Assembly: GCA_963969395.1 (NCBI GenBank)
Contig: OZ017800.1
Location: 9,766,479 to 9,830,478 of the forward strand
Source: Pseudoscleropodium purum
Taxonomy: Eukaryota > Streptophyta > Bryopsida > Hypnales > Brachytheciaceae
DNA: 64,000 bases
Direction of reading: 5' to 3'
How positions within the stretch are numbered: the stretch's first letter is position 1; the number at the start of each line of letters is the position of its first letter. The notes beneath the pieces are model-generated. The model had not been told where the DNA came from, searched no databases, and worked only from the letters and a program-made list of their open reading frames with translations. The position numbers and the translations under genes were made by a program. Positions 21,165 through 34,149 of this stretch are shown here, in pieces.

Positions 21165-22031
21165 TTGAGACGCACTAATAGAACAGGCCCTACCCGCTCC
21201 ATGCCCACGAATGCATCACCGCCCAACAATTTAGACAACCCTACACAACGACGAGAACCATTCCAGCGACCACAACTGATTCCACACCTAAAAGCATCCA
21301 AACAAAAATGCCCCTCGTACGAGTGGGATCGACAAGCACCCTACAACAAAGGGGACAGAACGATTAGACAAAAACACTCATCACCTCAGTCCGCTCCAAC
21401 TGAAAACACACACGCGACACAAACGGAGCAACTTCAGAACCAACAGCCAGACTGCAGCCAAACTGCCACAAACACAGATCCATGCTCGGCCTCACAAACA
21501 AAACACCCTTCCACGCCACGCCCAAAGCCTACCCACCGCCCAGTCAATCACTCGAAAAACCTAAATGGCCCCGGGAACGTCCTGCAACCTCCCCACGGGG
21601 CCCCTCATGCATCCCCACCTGCCCCACAACGCCCAAACCCAACAAACCCCACATACCTAACTCCAGTAGCGCAGGACCAATGTCGCGCCCGCACGCTCCA
21701 CCTTGCCCCAGCACGCTCCGCCACTCGACGCGCGCACCCCTGCGTGCTCCACCTCGCCCCGGCAACGCCTGCAGCCGCCGCACTCCTCTTCGCAAGCGCC
21801 TGCAGCCGCCACACTCCTCTCCGCAAGTGCACCGCAGTAGGAACCCTAACGCGGACGCTCCTGCAGCCGCCACACTCCTCTCCGCAAGTGCACCGCAGCA
21901 GGAACCCTAACGCGGACGCTCTGAAACGACTCCCTGCTACACAACGTACAACAATAGCAACGCAGTTCCACTTGGAACTTGGCACTACATTCATCCATTC
22001 CAGCCCCGCTGCGAGAACGGGAAGAGCGTAA
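21165..22031 (+). other. Long Pro/Thr/Gln-rich open frame, probably not a gene
   Basis: A 288-codon open frame with biased Pro/Thr/Asn/Gln/His content in a locally C-rich region. The opposite strand is also open over much of it, and its end runs through two local tandem repeats. These are signs of compositional openness, not coding selection. It could be a disordered N-terminal exon or promoter-proximal C-rich sequence for the next gene. Confidence 0.25.
21800..21921 (+). repeat. Two-copy tandem repeat, 61-bp period
   Basis: TGCAGCCGCCACACTCCTCT followed by CCGCAAGTGCACCGCAG and ACGCGGACGCTC recurs with a 61-bp offset, almost exact. Confidence 0.8.
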
Positions 22032-22158
22032 GCCGAATCGAACGGGAAGCGCTTTGAATGGTACGAAGTTGCTTATTCATCCAATCCAGCTCCGCTGCGA
22101 GAACGGGAAGAGCGTAAGCCGAATCGAACGGGAAGCGCTTTGAATGGTACGAAGTTGC
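21987..22158 (+). repeat. Two-copy tandem repeat, 86-bp period
   Basis: GCTGCGAGAACGGGAAGAGC at 22008 recurs at 22094. Bases 22011-22072 equal 22097-22158, and the remaining third differs by a few bases. This looks like a recent local duplication. Confidence 0.85.
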
Positions 22159-22414
22159 TTATTAACAGAGTGTGGACGTTTGTGTACCCAGGATATCTGT
22201 GCAATCTCAATCTTCAGGTCTCCATGGCCTATCTACCCTTCTTTATCCCTGCCCTTGTCCTCTCACATACGAGGCAGTGGACCAATCCGGTGTTCACCAT
22301 TTCCATCAGTTTGGAAGAGATCACCTTCGAATTCCAATGCTTCAGGTATGTATCGTATGCCCATCGTCACAGAAAGAGTTTGCCTCTCCTAGCGAGAATG
22401 TGACTGACATGGGT

Positions 22415-22519
22415 AAAGCATGTTGCGGTGGATTCAGGTGACCTACAGTCGGTTGAAGAACTTTGGAAAGAGTACTTCGCGGATCCTACGCAGTGGTGGG
22501 ACAACAGAGCTGACAAGGT
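22415..22519 (+). pseudogene. Exon-like fragment resembling an OSB PDF motif
   Basis: An in-frame stretch reads VDSGDLQSVEELWKEYFADP and then TQWWDNRADK, followed by a splice-donor-like AAG|GTATGA. The W(K/R)xFF/YxxPxxWWDNR pattern is the signature of the PDF motif in plant organellar single-stranded DNA-binding (OSB) proteins, normally followed by KxNPxxPDFKHK. No clean continuation was found downstream. It may be an exon of a broken OSB-like gene, independent of the PWP2 pseudogene that follows. Confidence 0.35.
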
Positions 22520-22873
22520 ATGACTAGAGAAAAGAAAGCGGATACAATACTCGGCTGAACAAGTGACGGGACGTTTCTTGCTTGTACGAGACCATGGGCA
22601 CTTGTGGGCACTTCGTAATGCAACAAGTATGAAATTGCGTTGTTTGCTGTCATTGACTGGAGTGAACACTGCTCAGATCTTTGACCAAAAAAGACCAAAA
22701 AAGAGGCCCTCAGGCGCATCAATTAGTAGCTGCGTGGAAACAAGTATCAAAGTTTATTATTTAGCCCTTCAAGTGTGAAGTCGTTTATGAGAGGTCATCT
22801 CTGGACTTTGAGATAGCACGGCAGAATACATGAATTTAGTTTGCATTAATGGTGGAGGGTCCATCAGTTGCAA

Positions 22874-25423
22874 GGCTATATTACAACACCTACACCAACA
22901 CAATTTGTTTCACTTGTAGCAGATCCGAGTGCCGAAATTCTTTGCGCAGGGACCCTCGATGGTTTCCAAGTACTGCATCTCTTTGTGATACTGCTGTCTC
23001 CAGCATTAGTGAGGCCTGGGGCTGGCCAAACTGTACAGTGTCCAGGACTTCGTGTTTCTCTCACGGCATTGTTTGGTCTATAGAAAGAATTCTTCTTTCT
23101 ATTGTTACATTTTTAAAACTTTTTGATTGATTGATTCCAAGTCCTAAAGATTTGGAAGCTGCCACTTTGGGCCATGCGGCCGCTAGGGGTTGATATCCCA
23201 TTCTCTGTTACGAGCATTAATTGTAAAGCCTCTTTGGTACAGATATACGTTTGGTCAGTGAAAACAGGACGACTGCTGGATGTGCTAAGCAGACATGAAG
23301 GTCCAGTACACGGTTTATCCTTCTCTTCCACTTCTGTAAGTAAAGTAATCTTCGAAAGTTATCATTCACTGTTGTTTGCAAGAGGTACCGTACGTCAATT
23401 GTGATTTGTCAAGGTGCGTGATGGTGCGACATTTTCTTTCCAGGATAGCTTTTGAAACATTTAAAGTAGTTTTGGGGGGCAATCGTGTGGTCGGTGTTGT
23501 TCATCTGACTGTGCACTGTGCCTGCTGCTGGTGCTGCTGCTGTTAGTGCTCTGCATGTAGTGTTGACAATTTCACAGGAGATTTTACGGAAGGTCCGACT
23601 TATGTGGTCTGGTTTTTTATTTGTCTTTGCTCGTGAATGAACGGAACATTCCACACTATTTACCAGCTTCATCATGATGCCTGCATGTCTTGGTCGCCTT
23701 TCTCTCACTACTTGTAAAAAGTCGATTTACTGAAGTGGACAAAGTCTTTGCTACTGCTGTCAGGAAATGTTAGCTTCGTCATCCTAGAACAAGACTATGA
23801 AGCTTTGGGATGCTTTTGAAGGAAAGGGTAACGTCGAGACTTTTACTCACACCCACGACGTGCTAACGGTTGTTTACCGTCCAGATAGTAAACAAATTGC
23901 TTGCAGTACTCTTCATGGTCATATTCACTTCTGGGATCCTGTAGAGGGTATTGAAACTGCTAGTATTGACGGCAGAACAGACATTAAGGGTGGTCGACTC
24001 ATGGATGACCGTAGAACAGCGGAAAATTCTAGCACAGGAAAGTGTTTCACTAGTTTGAGTTATTCTGCCGATGGCAGCTTTATCTTGACCGGTGGCTCTA
24101 GTAAATACATCTGCATGTATGATGTAGTTGAACAGGTGCGTCTTATCTCTTCTACTTCCTTGTCCTTGTATCTGTCATTTTTACAATTTCAAAGAGTACC
24201 ATTGAACTTGAGCGCTGAAATACCATGTCATTTGCACGTTGTCGTATTTTCTCGAAATATTCTCAATTTCGTCATTGTGATATTTTCTCAGGTGCTACTG
24301 CGAAGGATACACAAATAACAAAGCCCTCGATGGAGTTTTAGACATGTTGAATTCAAAGAGAATGCCAAGTGACGGACCGTTGGACGTGATAGATGATCAC
24401 GATAGTGATGACGATATGAGTCTTAAGCAGTCATATAAATAGTTGGGACCTAATCTTCCAGGAACAAAGTCGAACTTTGGAAGGCCCATCGCTTGTTCAA
24501 AAGCACTACAGCTTGCCCTGACAGGGAGAACTTTTGCGGCTGCAACATCTGAAGGCTTACTTATATATTCTATTGATGACAATCTCATCTATGATCCGGT
24601 TGATATTGCTATTGATGTTACACCTGAGGTAGGCTCTTCTTGATTTCATTTACTACTTATGCCTGGTGTGCAATTGGTTTTAACAAGCTGGTTGGAGCAT
24701 GACAATTTTGTGTCATACCTGTTGGTAGCAGTAAGTCGAACAGGTTGAGCATTTAACTTCTGCATGTACTAAAGCTTACGTAATTGATTCCTTGATTAGT
24801 GGTCTGCTGATTGCCATTATGACAGTTCCAGGTTTCAGAACGAAAACTGCAAGTTTGATCAGTTTTTGCAGGTGCTATAGCCGATGTGCCTTACCAACTG
24901 TCTTATTGTTGCAGGCAATATACTGTGCTCTAGAAGAGAAGCTGAGTGCTCGCGCTTTGGTGCTTGCTCTTCGTCTCAATGAACATAAATTGATCAGAAA
25001 ATGTATAGAGTCTGTGCCTCCAGAAGAGATGACGACAGTTGTTTCTTCGATTCCAGTCAACTATCTGGTGACCCTCTGCACAGCTTTGGGCGAATACATA
25101 GTAAATTTCGTGCACTTGGAGTTCTTGCTCCTACGGTGTCAGGTTGGTTATTTTATTTCTCATCCTCCTGTTTTGAAGAATAATTTGCAGGAATCATGAA
25201 ATTCCAATGTGGAGCCTTATTCTATGCACCTATCTTTATTAGCTTTTTCAAGATTTTCCTCAGGGCCAGTAGTTTTTTGAACTACATAACTGAGATTGAA
25301 TAACTGGGATTGTGGTTGCAGGAGGTTGTTGTAATACATGGAAAGACTTTAGAAGCACGTCAAGCACAGATGCTTCCTGCAATGAGGGGTCTTCAGAAAA
25401 GCCTCATATCAGTGCATGAGGGG
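22874..25423 (+). pseudogene. PWP2: PWP2/UTP1 (WD40 small-subunit processome protein) pseudogene, 5'-truncated
   Basis: Colinear exons: 22874-22969 (TTPTPTQFVSLVADPSAEIL), 23243-23335 (IYVWSVKTGRLLDVLSRHEG), 23764-24135 (KLWDAFEGKGNVETFTHTHD ... YICMYDVVEQ), 24292-24628 (LPGTKSNFGRPI ... DVTPE), 24915-25142 (LSARALVLALRLNEH ... HLEFLLLRCQ) and 25322-25423 (LPAMRGLQKSLISVHEG). Most introns keep GT/AG. Order and content match plant PWP2, a WD40 protein of the UTP-B complex in 18S rRNA processing; these exons cover the last WD repeats and the helical C-terminal domain. The five-prime WD repeats were not found. Breaks: TAG at 23785 where the family has Trp (SSSWDKT), an indel near 24310, and TAG at 24440. 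Almost certainly non-functional; the working gene must be elsewhere. Confidence 0.8.
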
Positions 25424-27285
25424 TAGATCTGACCTCTCCTCATCCAATTTGTACATGTTACAATACTTGTCTTCTGCTCCCTCGCCGTTACCCTTGGCCC
25501 CTACAACACCTTAGTTTTGAAGAGTATTATCTGAGCAGGTATTCACGGCTTATTATAAAAGTTGGAAATTGCCACCGAGTTTGTTTTTCTTGAGGTCTTT
25601 GAGCAGGCCAGATACTTCAATGCAAATGGTCGCATTTCAAGTTGGACAAGTGAAACGATGTACTCGCAGATTGCCCGACGTGCGAGGAGGAAATGGAGTC
25701 GTCATCAACTGTCGTCCTTCATAGATGGTCCGCAAGAGGTTCTCAAACACAGATAGGGCAGTCATGACCACAGAAGTTCACTTGAATTGCTAGAATTTTA
25801 TTTACAGGAGAATGGGTTTAGTCTGGCACTTGGTCTCAAAGTGGCAGACCACTGCTCAATTTGTTGTTACCACAATCATGGTATGCATCTTTCTGCACTG
25901 AAAGAGGTAGGCTTCGGAACATGGTGCCCTCCCCCGAAGGTAAACTAGCCCATCGCAGGCAAAAGAAATTCCATCTCACACAGCTAGGAAAGGACCCATT
26001 AAAAGTCTCAAATAAACCCATGATACAATTTTTTCAGTAAATGAGATTGGGGTTACATTTGCTTGAGATTGGGGCTACAATCCATGTCTTGGATGGTGAC
26101 GTAGTGATTATTGATTTTAATAGGAACTTTCACCTTTTGAATGTAAATTTATCACAAGAAGTGACTTCTGTAGGCCTTCATGTTGTAGCCATGATACGAA
26201 ATATTGTGATTGCTTTAGGTGAAAAGATGACCATTATAGGTATACTTTTAGGGCCTTTTGCCATGTAAGACCATTGTCCAAAGCTATAGGTTTAGGTGAG
26301 AAATTGTAGAGGCTTGTGGACATGGTAAGTGGGGAGAGATCAAGAAAAATTGTAGATGAAGGGATTCCCTTTAAGTTGATCAATCTCCACCAATAGGCTT
26401 GTTGATTGATTTTTAAAACCTTGAAATTCTTCTTTTCCATTCATTAAGGTTAGCAAAATAATTGGTGGGATCTTTTTGTCTTCTAGTGCTTTTTTTGCCT
26501 ACCAATTTCACATGGCAAGAGCCCCTTAGTTGCTTTCTAAAGATTCTATTTTTGCAATTAGACATGACACTTCAGAAATTCATTCTTAAAAATGTGTTGC
26601 ATTTTTTCTAAGGTTTTTGCCTTCTCTTTTCAATTACTATCTTCCAAATAAAGTTGATAGGACTAAGGTAGAGAATTCCAATTCTGTCACTATCTTGGAA
26701 GGAATAAAGAAGAGTGGCAAAAATGTCACTATATTCTTCAAAACCACTATACAAACTCTTTAAAACAATCAATGAATGTTGAAGCATCTTTTGTTTTGAG
26801 GATTTTCATTTAAGGGGATTTAGAGGCATAAGAACATCCTCATGAGTGAATTCCCTATCCATGTCTCTATCTAGATGAAATGGAGCAAAGATGGGGATAG
26901 GAATATGAAATTCGTGTACATTAAACTACATCATGTTCAATACATGTAGTTTGTAGTCAATGTGTCACTAAAGAAATAGTAAGGAAGGCAATGGTACAAT
27001 GTTAATATAAATCAAGGAAGCATACATCTAATTAGATAAGCACATCATGTAACTTTAGTAAGGATCAATTATATAGAATTTGTTGTATATGAGTTCCTTG
27101 TCCAACTTCTTGTTTAAAGAATTGGAACCCCTCTTTTCTAAAAATTTGAAAATACAATCTACTAGTGAAGGGTGACTCTTCTCTATATGGATGAAAATCA
27201 TCCAAGTACAAATAGAAAAGTTCATTGGTGGGAATGTTGTAAGTAGGTATTATATGCTTCAATTTTGAAAAGTTATTGAATAAGA
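25424..27285. other. Region without recognised genes
   Basis: AT-rich sequence with short frames only. One at 25562-25756 (EQARYFNANGRISSWTSETM) has some coding look but no recognisable family and no supporting splice context. Confidence 0.5.
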
Positions 27286-27288
27286 GTG

Positions 27289-28670
27289 GTTTGTGCTTGT
27301 TTTGCTACGCATAAAATATATTACTTTAATTAATTTCTCATGTGATAGAATGTTAATAAAATAAATTATGTATAATCTTTAAATGAAAATATTGACATCT
27401 ACTTTATTAATTTTTTTTTAATTGTAATTCTAAAAATTCAAAGTAGACATGTTTGAGGTCACATAGGAAAAGAAAAAAATCCGTTATAACAAACAAGCAA
27501 CAAATGTGCCCTAAATGTACAGTGTTTTCTTTGAATATTTATTGCAATGGAAAGTAATTAAAGAAAATCTTCATATCAAAATTTTCACAAAAGAAAATTT
27601 GCAAAGATGAAAACATTGCAATAAAAAGACATTAATCAAATAAACAATGTAAGTAGAATCTTCACATTTGAATATGTAGAGCAATAGTTTCAATTTCAAG
27701 AAAAATTTCAATTAAACACCAGTACTAATAATTTCTTCCTTCACAACCAATGGTGACCTAAAATTTAAGAATTCAAATTTGAATTTCTCAAATTGCAAAA
27801 AGTTGGTTGTGGAATCCAAAATTGCTTCAATCTAACAAAAGTTTCAAATTGTTGGCGCTTACTATGCTTTGCATTTATCATTAGAATTTTACAAGAATTT
27901 TTATATATTAGATAGAATGCAGACCAAAAAATTCAATAAATCTTTGTATAATTTTTTTAATAAATAAGCATATATTGAAATGTACAATATAAATTTATTG
28001 AATGATGAATGAAATGTATGCAATGGTGAACATTGTCAAAGATACACATATATTAGAATGCTTTAGAAATTTGATTCAATTTTTACAAACAATAGCACCT
28101 CAAATTGAAGAATTGAAAACAAAAACTTGTAAATCTCAAAAACTTTGTAAACAACTTAATTGTTGTAAAATCCAAATCGCTTGAATTAAATAAATTTCTG
28201 AAAATCATTTGGTAGTAGCAATAGAAAATTGAAATCATGAAAGCTCAAAGCTCACAAAAGCACAAAATCATAGAAGTGTAAGCCTATAGAAGCAATGGAA
28301 TTACTACCTATATAATATCACCCTACGGATCCTCTTTAATATCACCTTAATTGCAAGAACTACATTATTTCTATGATAGCATCTTTTGTAAGAAGTGATA
28401 TTACAGAGGTGATGCAAATTGCTACTCTGTTTTTGTAATATCACATTGTGTGAAAATACAATTTTTATGTATGCATAATTAAAAATATTTTTACAAAATA
28501 TTTAAAATAGTTATTTTAAAGACTTATTGAAATCATTATCATGCACTCTGTTCAAATATATCAAAATTTTACCAATATCTGATAGAATGAATGCGTAGCA
28601 TAGCAAGTACCAGCCCTTCGTATTAACGGTAGCATTTGTGATATTAGAGAGGGAGTTATGATTTTATGAT
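27289..28670 (+). repeat. Diverged ~1.3-kb AT-rich repeat, copy 1
   Basis: Begins TTGTTTTGCTACGCATAAAA and ends with GAATGCGTAGCATAGCAAGT. The termini are inverted relative to each other (CTTGCTATGCTACGC type). It is colinear with 31835-33130: shared blocks include ATGTATAATCTTTAAATGAAAA, GCAATAGTTTCAATTTCAA and TCACAAAAGCACAAAATCAT. An internal GGCGCTTACTATGCTTTGCA near 27855 repeats the terminal motif, so the unit may be a dimer. No coding potential; probably a decayed MITE-like element. Confidence 0.6.
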
Positions 28671-31600
28671 TGTATAAATTAGTCTAAAAAATACAAAATG
28701 ATTTGAGTTGGATATCTTCATGGGGGCAAAAAAGTCGTAATTATAGGTGTGCATACCTTACCATTTTGGGAGTCCGCCTCAATGAATGGGGAGTACCGGC
28801 ATTAAATTACAAGTTAGCTAGTTGAAATCATGAATTATCTAATTGATTCAAAATCTTTCCGCAAAAAAACAATCATTTAAGAAGAAAATCAAAGAATATT
28901 CTTTGTTTTTTAAAGGCCTAGCCGATAGAATGCTTCAAACAACCGGTTGGTCCAAGAAAATGTAGGATTTTAGCCGGTTAAGCTAAAATGCATATAATTA
29001 TTTATAGAATCCAAAAATGCTAAAATGCTTATAATTATTTATAGAATCTTAAAAATTTATTTTATTTTGTAATCTTCCATAAACTTTTAGCATTTCAATT
29101 GCAACTATAACATATACAAGGGCTTATTATTATTTATAGGATCTATAAAAAAAATTCTTATGAATTCTTATATAAATTTGTAGTTTTTCAATTGTAACTA
29201 TGACATACACTTTTACATATTTATATTTATAGGAAGGTAAAATTTTTATTTTTTCTGAACTCCTATATAATCTCATATTTATATGTATATAACCTTTAAT
29301 TTTGTCTTATGAGTGTTGGATTCTTCCTTTCCTTGAGGAGTGCATGGGGTGCATTGTAAACAATTGGTTCCTAAACGTCCCTATGTACATACTTGAGGGG
29401 TAGGCATTGGATTCCCCCCATGGAGACTTAAAGTCCTTGTTGTAATCTTCTTTTGTCTTATAAGTGTTGGTAAAACCTTGATTTGATGCAAGACTAAATA
29501 GAGAATGTTTGGAGAGATTATTACATTATTTTCAATTTACTGCATAGGTCAATTGGCTTTATCATTTGCATTTTTGTATGTTAGATGTATGTTTAGGATT
29601 TTATGTATGTTTTGTGAATGTCTTGGACAAGTTTTTAAATAAAAAAAGGGTGTTGTTGTAGAAGTTTTTCTCCTTAAGTTTGAAAGTAATGCAACTAATG
29701 TTTTTGTTGGCATTAGTCACAGAAGACAAAGTCTTCTATAACTTTTTAATAATTTCAACATTGAATTTTTCAAAAAATGTGTAGATTATTTTTAAAGGAT
29801 GTTGAATGCTTGTTTGTTGACTTTTCCAATTTTTTCCAATTTTTTTATTGTTCTAAGTAATAATTAGAATATATTTCAAAACTGGCTTTATCATTTGTAT
29901 TTTGGTATGTGAGGTGTATTTTTAGGATTTAGTATATATTTTTTGAATGTCTTGGACAAGTTTATAAGCCAAAAAAGGGTGTTATTATGGAAGTTTTTCT
30001 CTTTAGTTTGAGAGTAATGCAACTAATGCCCTTGTTGGCATTAGTCACATTAGTCATAGAAGACAAAATTTTCTATAGCTTTTGACTAATTCCAATATTG
30101 AATTTTTCTAAAAATTTGTAGACTTACATTTTTTGATTAGCATAGGGTTTTGGTCCATTTTTCAAATGTGTCATCCCTCCTTTATCTTGCCAGGCTTCAT
30201 GTAGGTCAGAAATGAAGGGCCAGGTCATGGATCCAGCCTTTTTTATACTTGGAACCTTGTTTTTAGTTTGCATAAGGAAGCAATAGATTGTGTTTTTCAA
30301 TCTCCTTCACGAATAGATGAGATTTCAATATCTTAGGTTAGAAAAAATTTCTTTAGATGGTGGCCATGACATTGAAGGTGGTGACCATTCACTTTTTCAA
30401 GAAACTTTTTTATGAAAGAGAAATGAAATTCTAAAGATTTCCAAGTGTATGAATTTGTGGACAAACATGTTTGCACACTTGCATTTTTTGGTATATGTTG
30501 TACAATCTTGATCAACTTGAAATTTTTGGAGCAAGTTCCTTTCTTACCAAGTAATTGCAAGTATAATAAAATATTCTCAGTAAGAAAATTCAATCTTAAA
30601 AATTAATGTATGAAGTTATTGTGAATTCATATTATTGACTTATGAACAATAATTATTGTGGACATTGGATGGCATAACAATTCCTTTAAAATACCAATTA
30701 GAATAAAAATCATATTTCCAATAAGCCTATGTGTTTTCAAAAGTTTCAACATATCACATAAACTAAGTATGGAGATTACAAGAACCCCCAAGTGAACCTT
30801 TGCAATGTTCTAAGGAAAGATACTTTGATTTGATGAGGATTTTATACTTAAAATCCCCTTCAAGGAATTATTTTTTAGTCAAAACTGCATTGGGAAATGG
30901 TGCTTCTCTTAAACTTCCAAACCATTGCATTACACTTTAAAAGAAGTAACAACAACTCTCAAAAATATTGAAATTTCTAAAAACATGTAGAAGGTGACTG
31001 TTCTATTTCTAGTGTATATAAGTTATCACCATATGGACTAAGTTAGATACAAGATTTTGAAACAATCTTTGTTCTCTAGAAATCACTGCAAAATATATAG
31101 TGTGTGGTTATATATATATAGGCAATTGCTACAAACACTTGCCAATTTACCTCAAAATGGCTCCAGTAGTTGTGTACAAGGACTTAATATGGAAAAAAAT
31201 TTAAATATAAAATAGAATGTAGATCACTAGTAAAGGATTCAATAAATTATATGTGAGAATATTTAGACTTATTAAAATTTATCTTTAAATGTTATACACA
31301 TTCAAAGAGTGATGATAAATGCAAGAAAAAAGACACTTAGGTTTTGTTTTTTAAATCCCCCTACAAACCATTTTTTCTAACTCAACAATCTGTTTCTCAG
31401 AAAAAAAATTATTCTTTGCATGTGCACAAAGATAGTACATTTTTAGCATTTGTAGAGGATGGAAACTTTTTTGGTTTTTAATAAATCTTTAAAGGACTTT
31501 GGTCACTTGATTATAACTCCTAATATCTCCATTTTCACCTTCAAAGTTGCATTTGTGGGTTGGAAGTTCTACGGAACTGACTCGAAATGGCTAGAATTCC

Positions 31601-31834
31601 CAACCAAATGGGGGCAGTTAAAATTGTTTAAAGTAATTTTAATAAAAAATTTAAGAAGAAACCCAATGTCAAAAAGTAAAATATGTACCTTCATTTCTAA
31701 TTTCATAAAGAATGGATATAAAACGCAAAAAATATTATCAACAAACTACTTATTTAAGGCCATAGGGACCAAAAAAAAGAACAAATGTTTTTTTTTACAA
31801 GTGATATGGATGATTTCAAATGAGTATTAGCAGT
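28671..31834. other. AT-rich stretch without genes
   Basis: A ~110-bp block, TTTTGTATGTTAGATGTATG...GTCTTGGACAAGTTTTTAA, near 29575-29640 recurs in diverged form near 29890-29960, followed in both by AAAAAAGGGTGTTGTTGTAG-like sequence and GGCATTAGTCACA. No gene or RNA recognised. Confidence 0.5.
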
Positions 31835-33130
31835 TGGCGCTTGCTTTGCTACGCATTAAATATATCACTTTCATCGATTCTCCATGTGTTAGAAAGTGGA
31901 TCAATAAAGTATGTATAATCTTTATATGAAAATTTTAACATCCTCATATAATATTTTATATATATTATATATACAATGCAATAGAAAATTATTTAAAAAA
32001 AATATTTATATTATAATTTTCACAATAAACCATTTGCAAAGATGAAAACATTGCAATAAAATGAAATAAATCAAGCACATAATGTAAGCGAGAATGTAAG
32101 TAGAATCTTGAAATTTTAATATGTAGAGCAATAGTTTCAATTTCAACAAAATCTTCAATTAAACACCAATAAATTTCTTCCTTCACAATCAATGGTGACT
32201 TAAAATTGATGAATTAAAATGAAAATTTCTCAAATTGCAAAGATTTTGTTATGAAATGCAAAATTGCTTCAATTTAATCAAATTGTTGGCCCTTGCTATA
32301 CTTTGCATTTATCAATAGAATTTTATAAGAATTTTTATGTATTAAATAGAATGTAGACTAAAAAATTCAATAAATCTTTAATTAAAATTTACAAAAATCT
32401 TTGTATAATTTCCTGTACAAGTATGCATATATTGAAATGTACAATAGGAATTTATGGAATGATGAATGAAATATAATTATGCAATAGTGAATACTATGAG
32501 GGATACACGTATATTAGAATGCATTAGAAATTTGACTCAATTTTTTACAAAGAATGGCACCTCAAATTGAAGAATTGAAAAGAAAAACTTATAAATATCA
32601 AAAACTTTGTAAATAGCTTAATTGTTGTGAAATTCAAAATTGCTTGAATTGAATAAATTTCTCAAAATTATTTGATAATAGCAATTGAAAATGGAAATCA
32701 TGAAAGCTCAAAACTCACAAAAGCACAAAATCATAGAAATGTAAGCCAAGAGAAGCAATGGAATTGCTACCTCTATAATATCACCCTACAAATCTTATTT
32801 AATATCACCTTAATTGCAACAACTATATTATTTCTATAATATCACTCTTTGTAATAAGTGATATTACAAAGGTGATGCAAATTGCTACTGTATTTCTGAA
32901 ATATCACATTGTGAAAAAATATGATATCTACGTATGCATAATTGAAAGTACTTTTACCAAAAATTTAAAATAATTATTTTAAAGACTTATTGAAATCATT
33001 ATCATGCATTCTATTGAAATGTATCATAATTTTACCAATGTGATACAATGAATGCGTAGCATAACAAGCAATAGTCCTTAGTATTAATGGTAGCATTTGC
33101 AATATTACAATGGGAGTTATGATTTTAGTA
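31835..33130 (+). repeat. Diverged ~1.3-kb AT-rich repeat, copy 2
   Basis: Starts GGCGCTTGCTTTGCTACGCA and ends GAATGCGTAGCATAACAAGC, with imperfect inverted termini. It is colinear with copy 1 about 4.5 kb upstream, with many substitutions and small indels. The internal repeat of the terminal motif (GCCCTTGCTATACTTTGCA, near 32290) is also conserved. Confidence 0.6.
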
Positions 33131-33184
33131 GTATGATTGTTATATTGTTATATTGTTATTTTTTAACATTGTTATTTTATTATA

Positions 33185-33366
33185 TTGTTAATTATAAATT
33201 ATAAATTTTAAAATTTAAAATTCAAATTAGAATTTAAAATTTAAAATTTAAAATTTAAAATTTAAAATTTAAAATTTAAAATTTAAAATTTAAAATTTAA
33301 AATTTAAAATTTAAAATTTAAAATTTAAAATTTAAAATTTAAAGTTTAAAATTTAAAATTTAAAAT
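33185..33366. repeat. (AAAATTT)n heptamer microsatellite
   Basis: Around 25 near-perfect copies of the 7-bp unit AAAATTT, which is one base short of self-complementary. It is followed at 33367-33475 by two copies of a ~52-bp unit containing TTTTTAGTATTTATTTGAGT. Confidence 0.9.
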
Positions 33367-33707
33367 TTTTTAATTTTTAGTATTTATTTGAGTAATACTT
33401 GTTTTTTTAATTTTTTAATTTTTAGTATTTATTTGAGTAATACTTGTTTGTTTAATTTTTTAATTTTGTCATATTGTTATTTTGTTATTTATGTTATTTT
33501 GTTATTTTGTTATATTGTAACGAAATATCAAAAATAACAAAAATAATAAAAATGCATCTTTTTCTTTAGATGAATGATTTTTGAGCCCCCTACTTTAAGT
33601 GTGTAGCTGTTGGGAAGTATTGTTTCATGGTATGTCAGCCCTTCATAAATTCATCAAATATCATCCAAAGAATGTGAATAAATGTATACACTATTAATAA
33701 ATATTAT

Positions 33708-33911
33708 AATGTTGGCAAATCTGTTGTTGATTCCATACTAAAGGCGCCGCACTCTAATGGTGTAAACTTGACAAGGAATGTGCTGACATTACTCAAAGCG
33801 TTAAGTGATGTCAGAGAAGTTGTACGCCGATGTAGAATGATGTTGAGGAATTTGAAGGAAGTACAAAAATCCAGAACATTTTGCTCAAGTATTTCCGCGC
33901 CTACTCTCTAG
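33708..33911 (+). pseudogene. Short coding-like fragment, function unknown
   Basis: A 67-codon frame reading NVGKSVVDSILKAPHSNGVN then LTRNVLTLLKALSDVREVV and RRCRMMLRNLKEVQ, ending at TAG 33909. It looks like two amphipathic helices of a real protein, in an otherwise non-coding AT-rich region. It may be an exon remnant or captured host fragment of the neighbouring transposon. No family recognised. Confidence 0.3.
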
Positions 33912-34149
33912 AAGCTCTGTCTACCTTCTCCGGAACCTCCATCTTGTGTGCCAATTTCACATCAAAATTAATCAGTCTTTTTGTAGCTGACTTATTCATT
34001 TTCCTTTGTTGAGCTTTCTTGTACTCTTGCGGACTGCGGCGTATTGTATTCCAACATCTTCTGGCCCAAGTTTGATAGTTTCAGTGGCGAGCGTGGACGT
34101 TGCTATGAGTTTCGAGTAAGTGCCATTATCCTCAAATAGGTTGTAGCAT

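Noticed and set aside
21165..22031. 288-codon Pro/Thr/Gln-rich protein as a confident gene
   Set aside because: Strong compositional bias, open antisense frame and local tandem repeats at its end; kept only as a low-confidence note.
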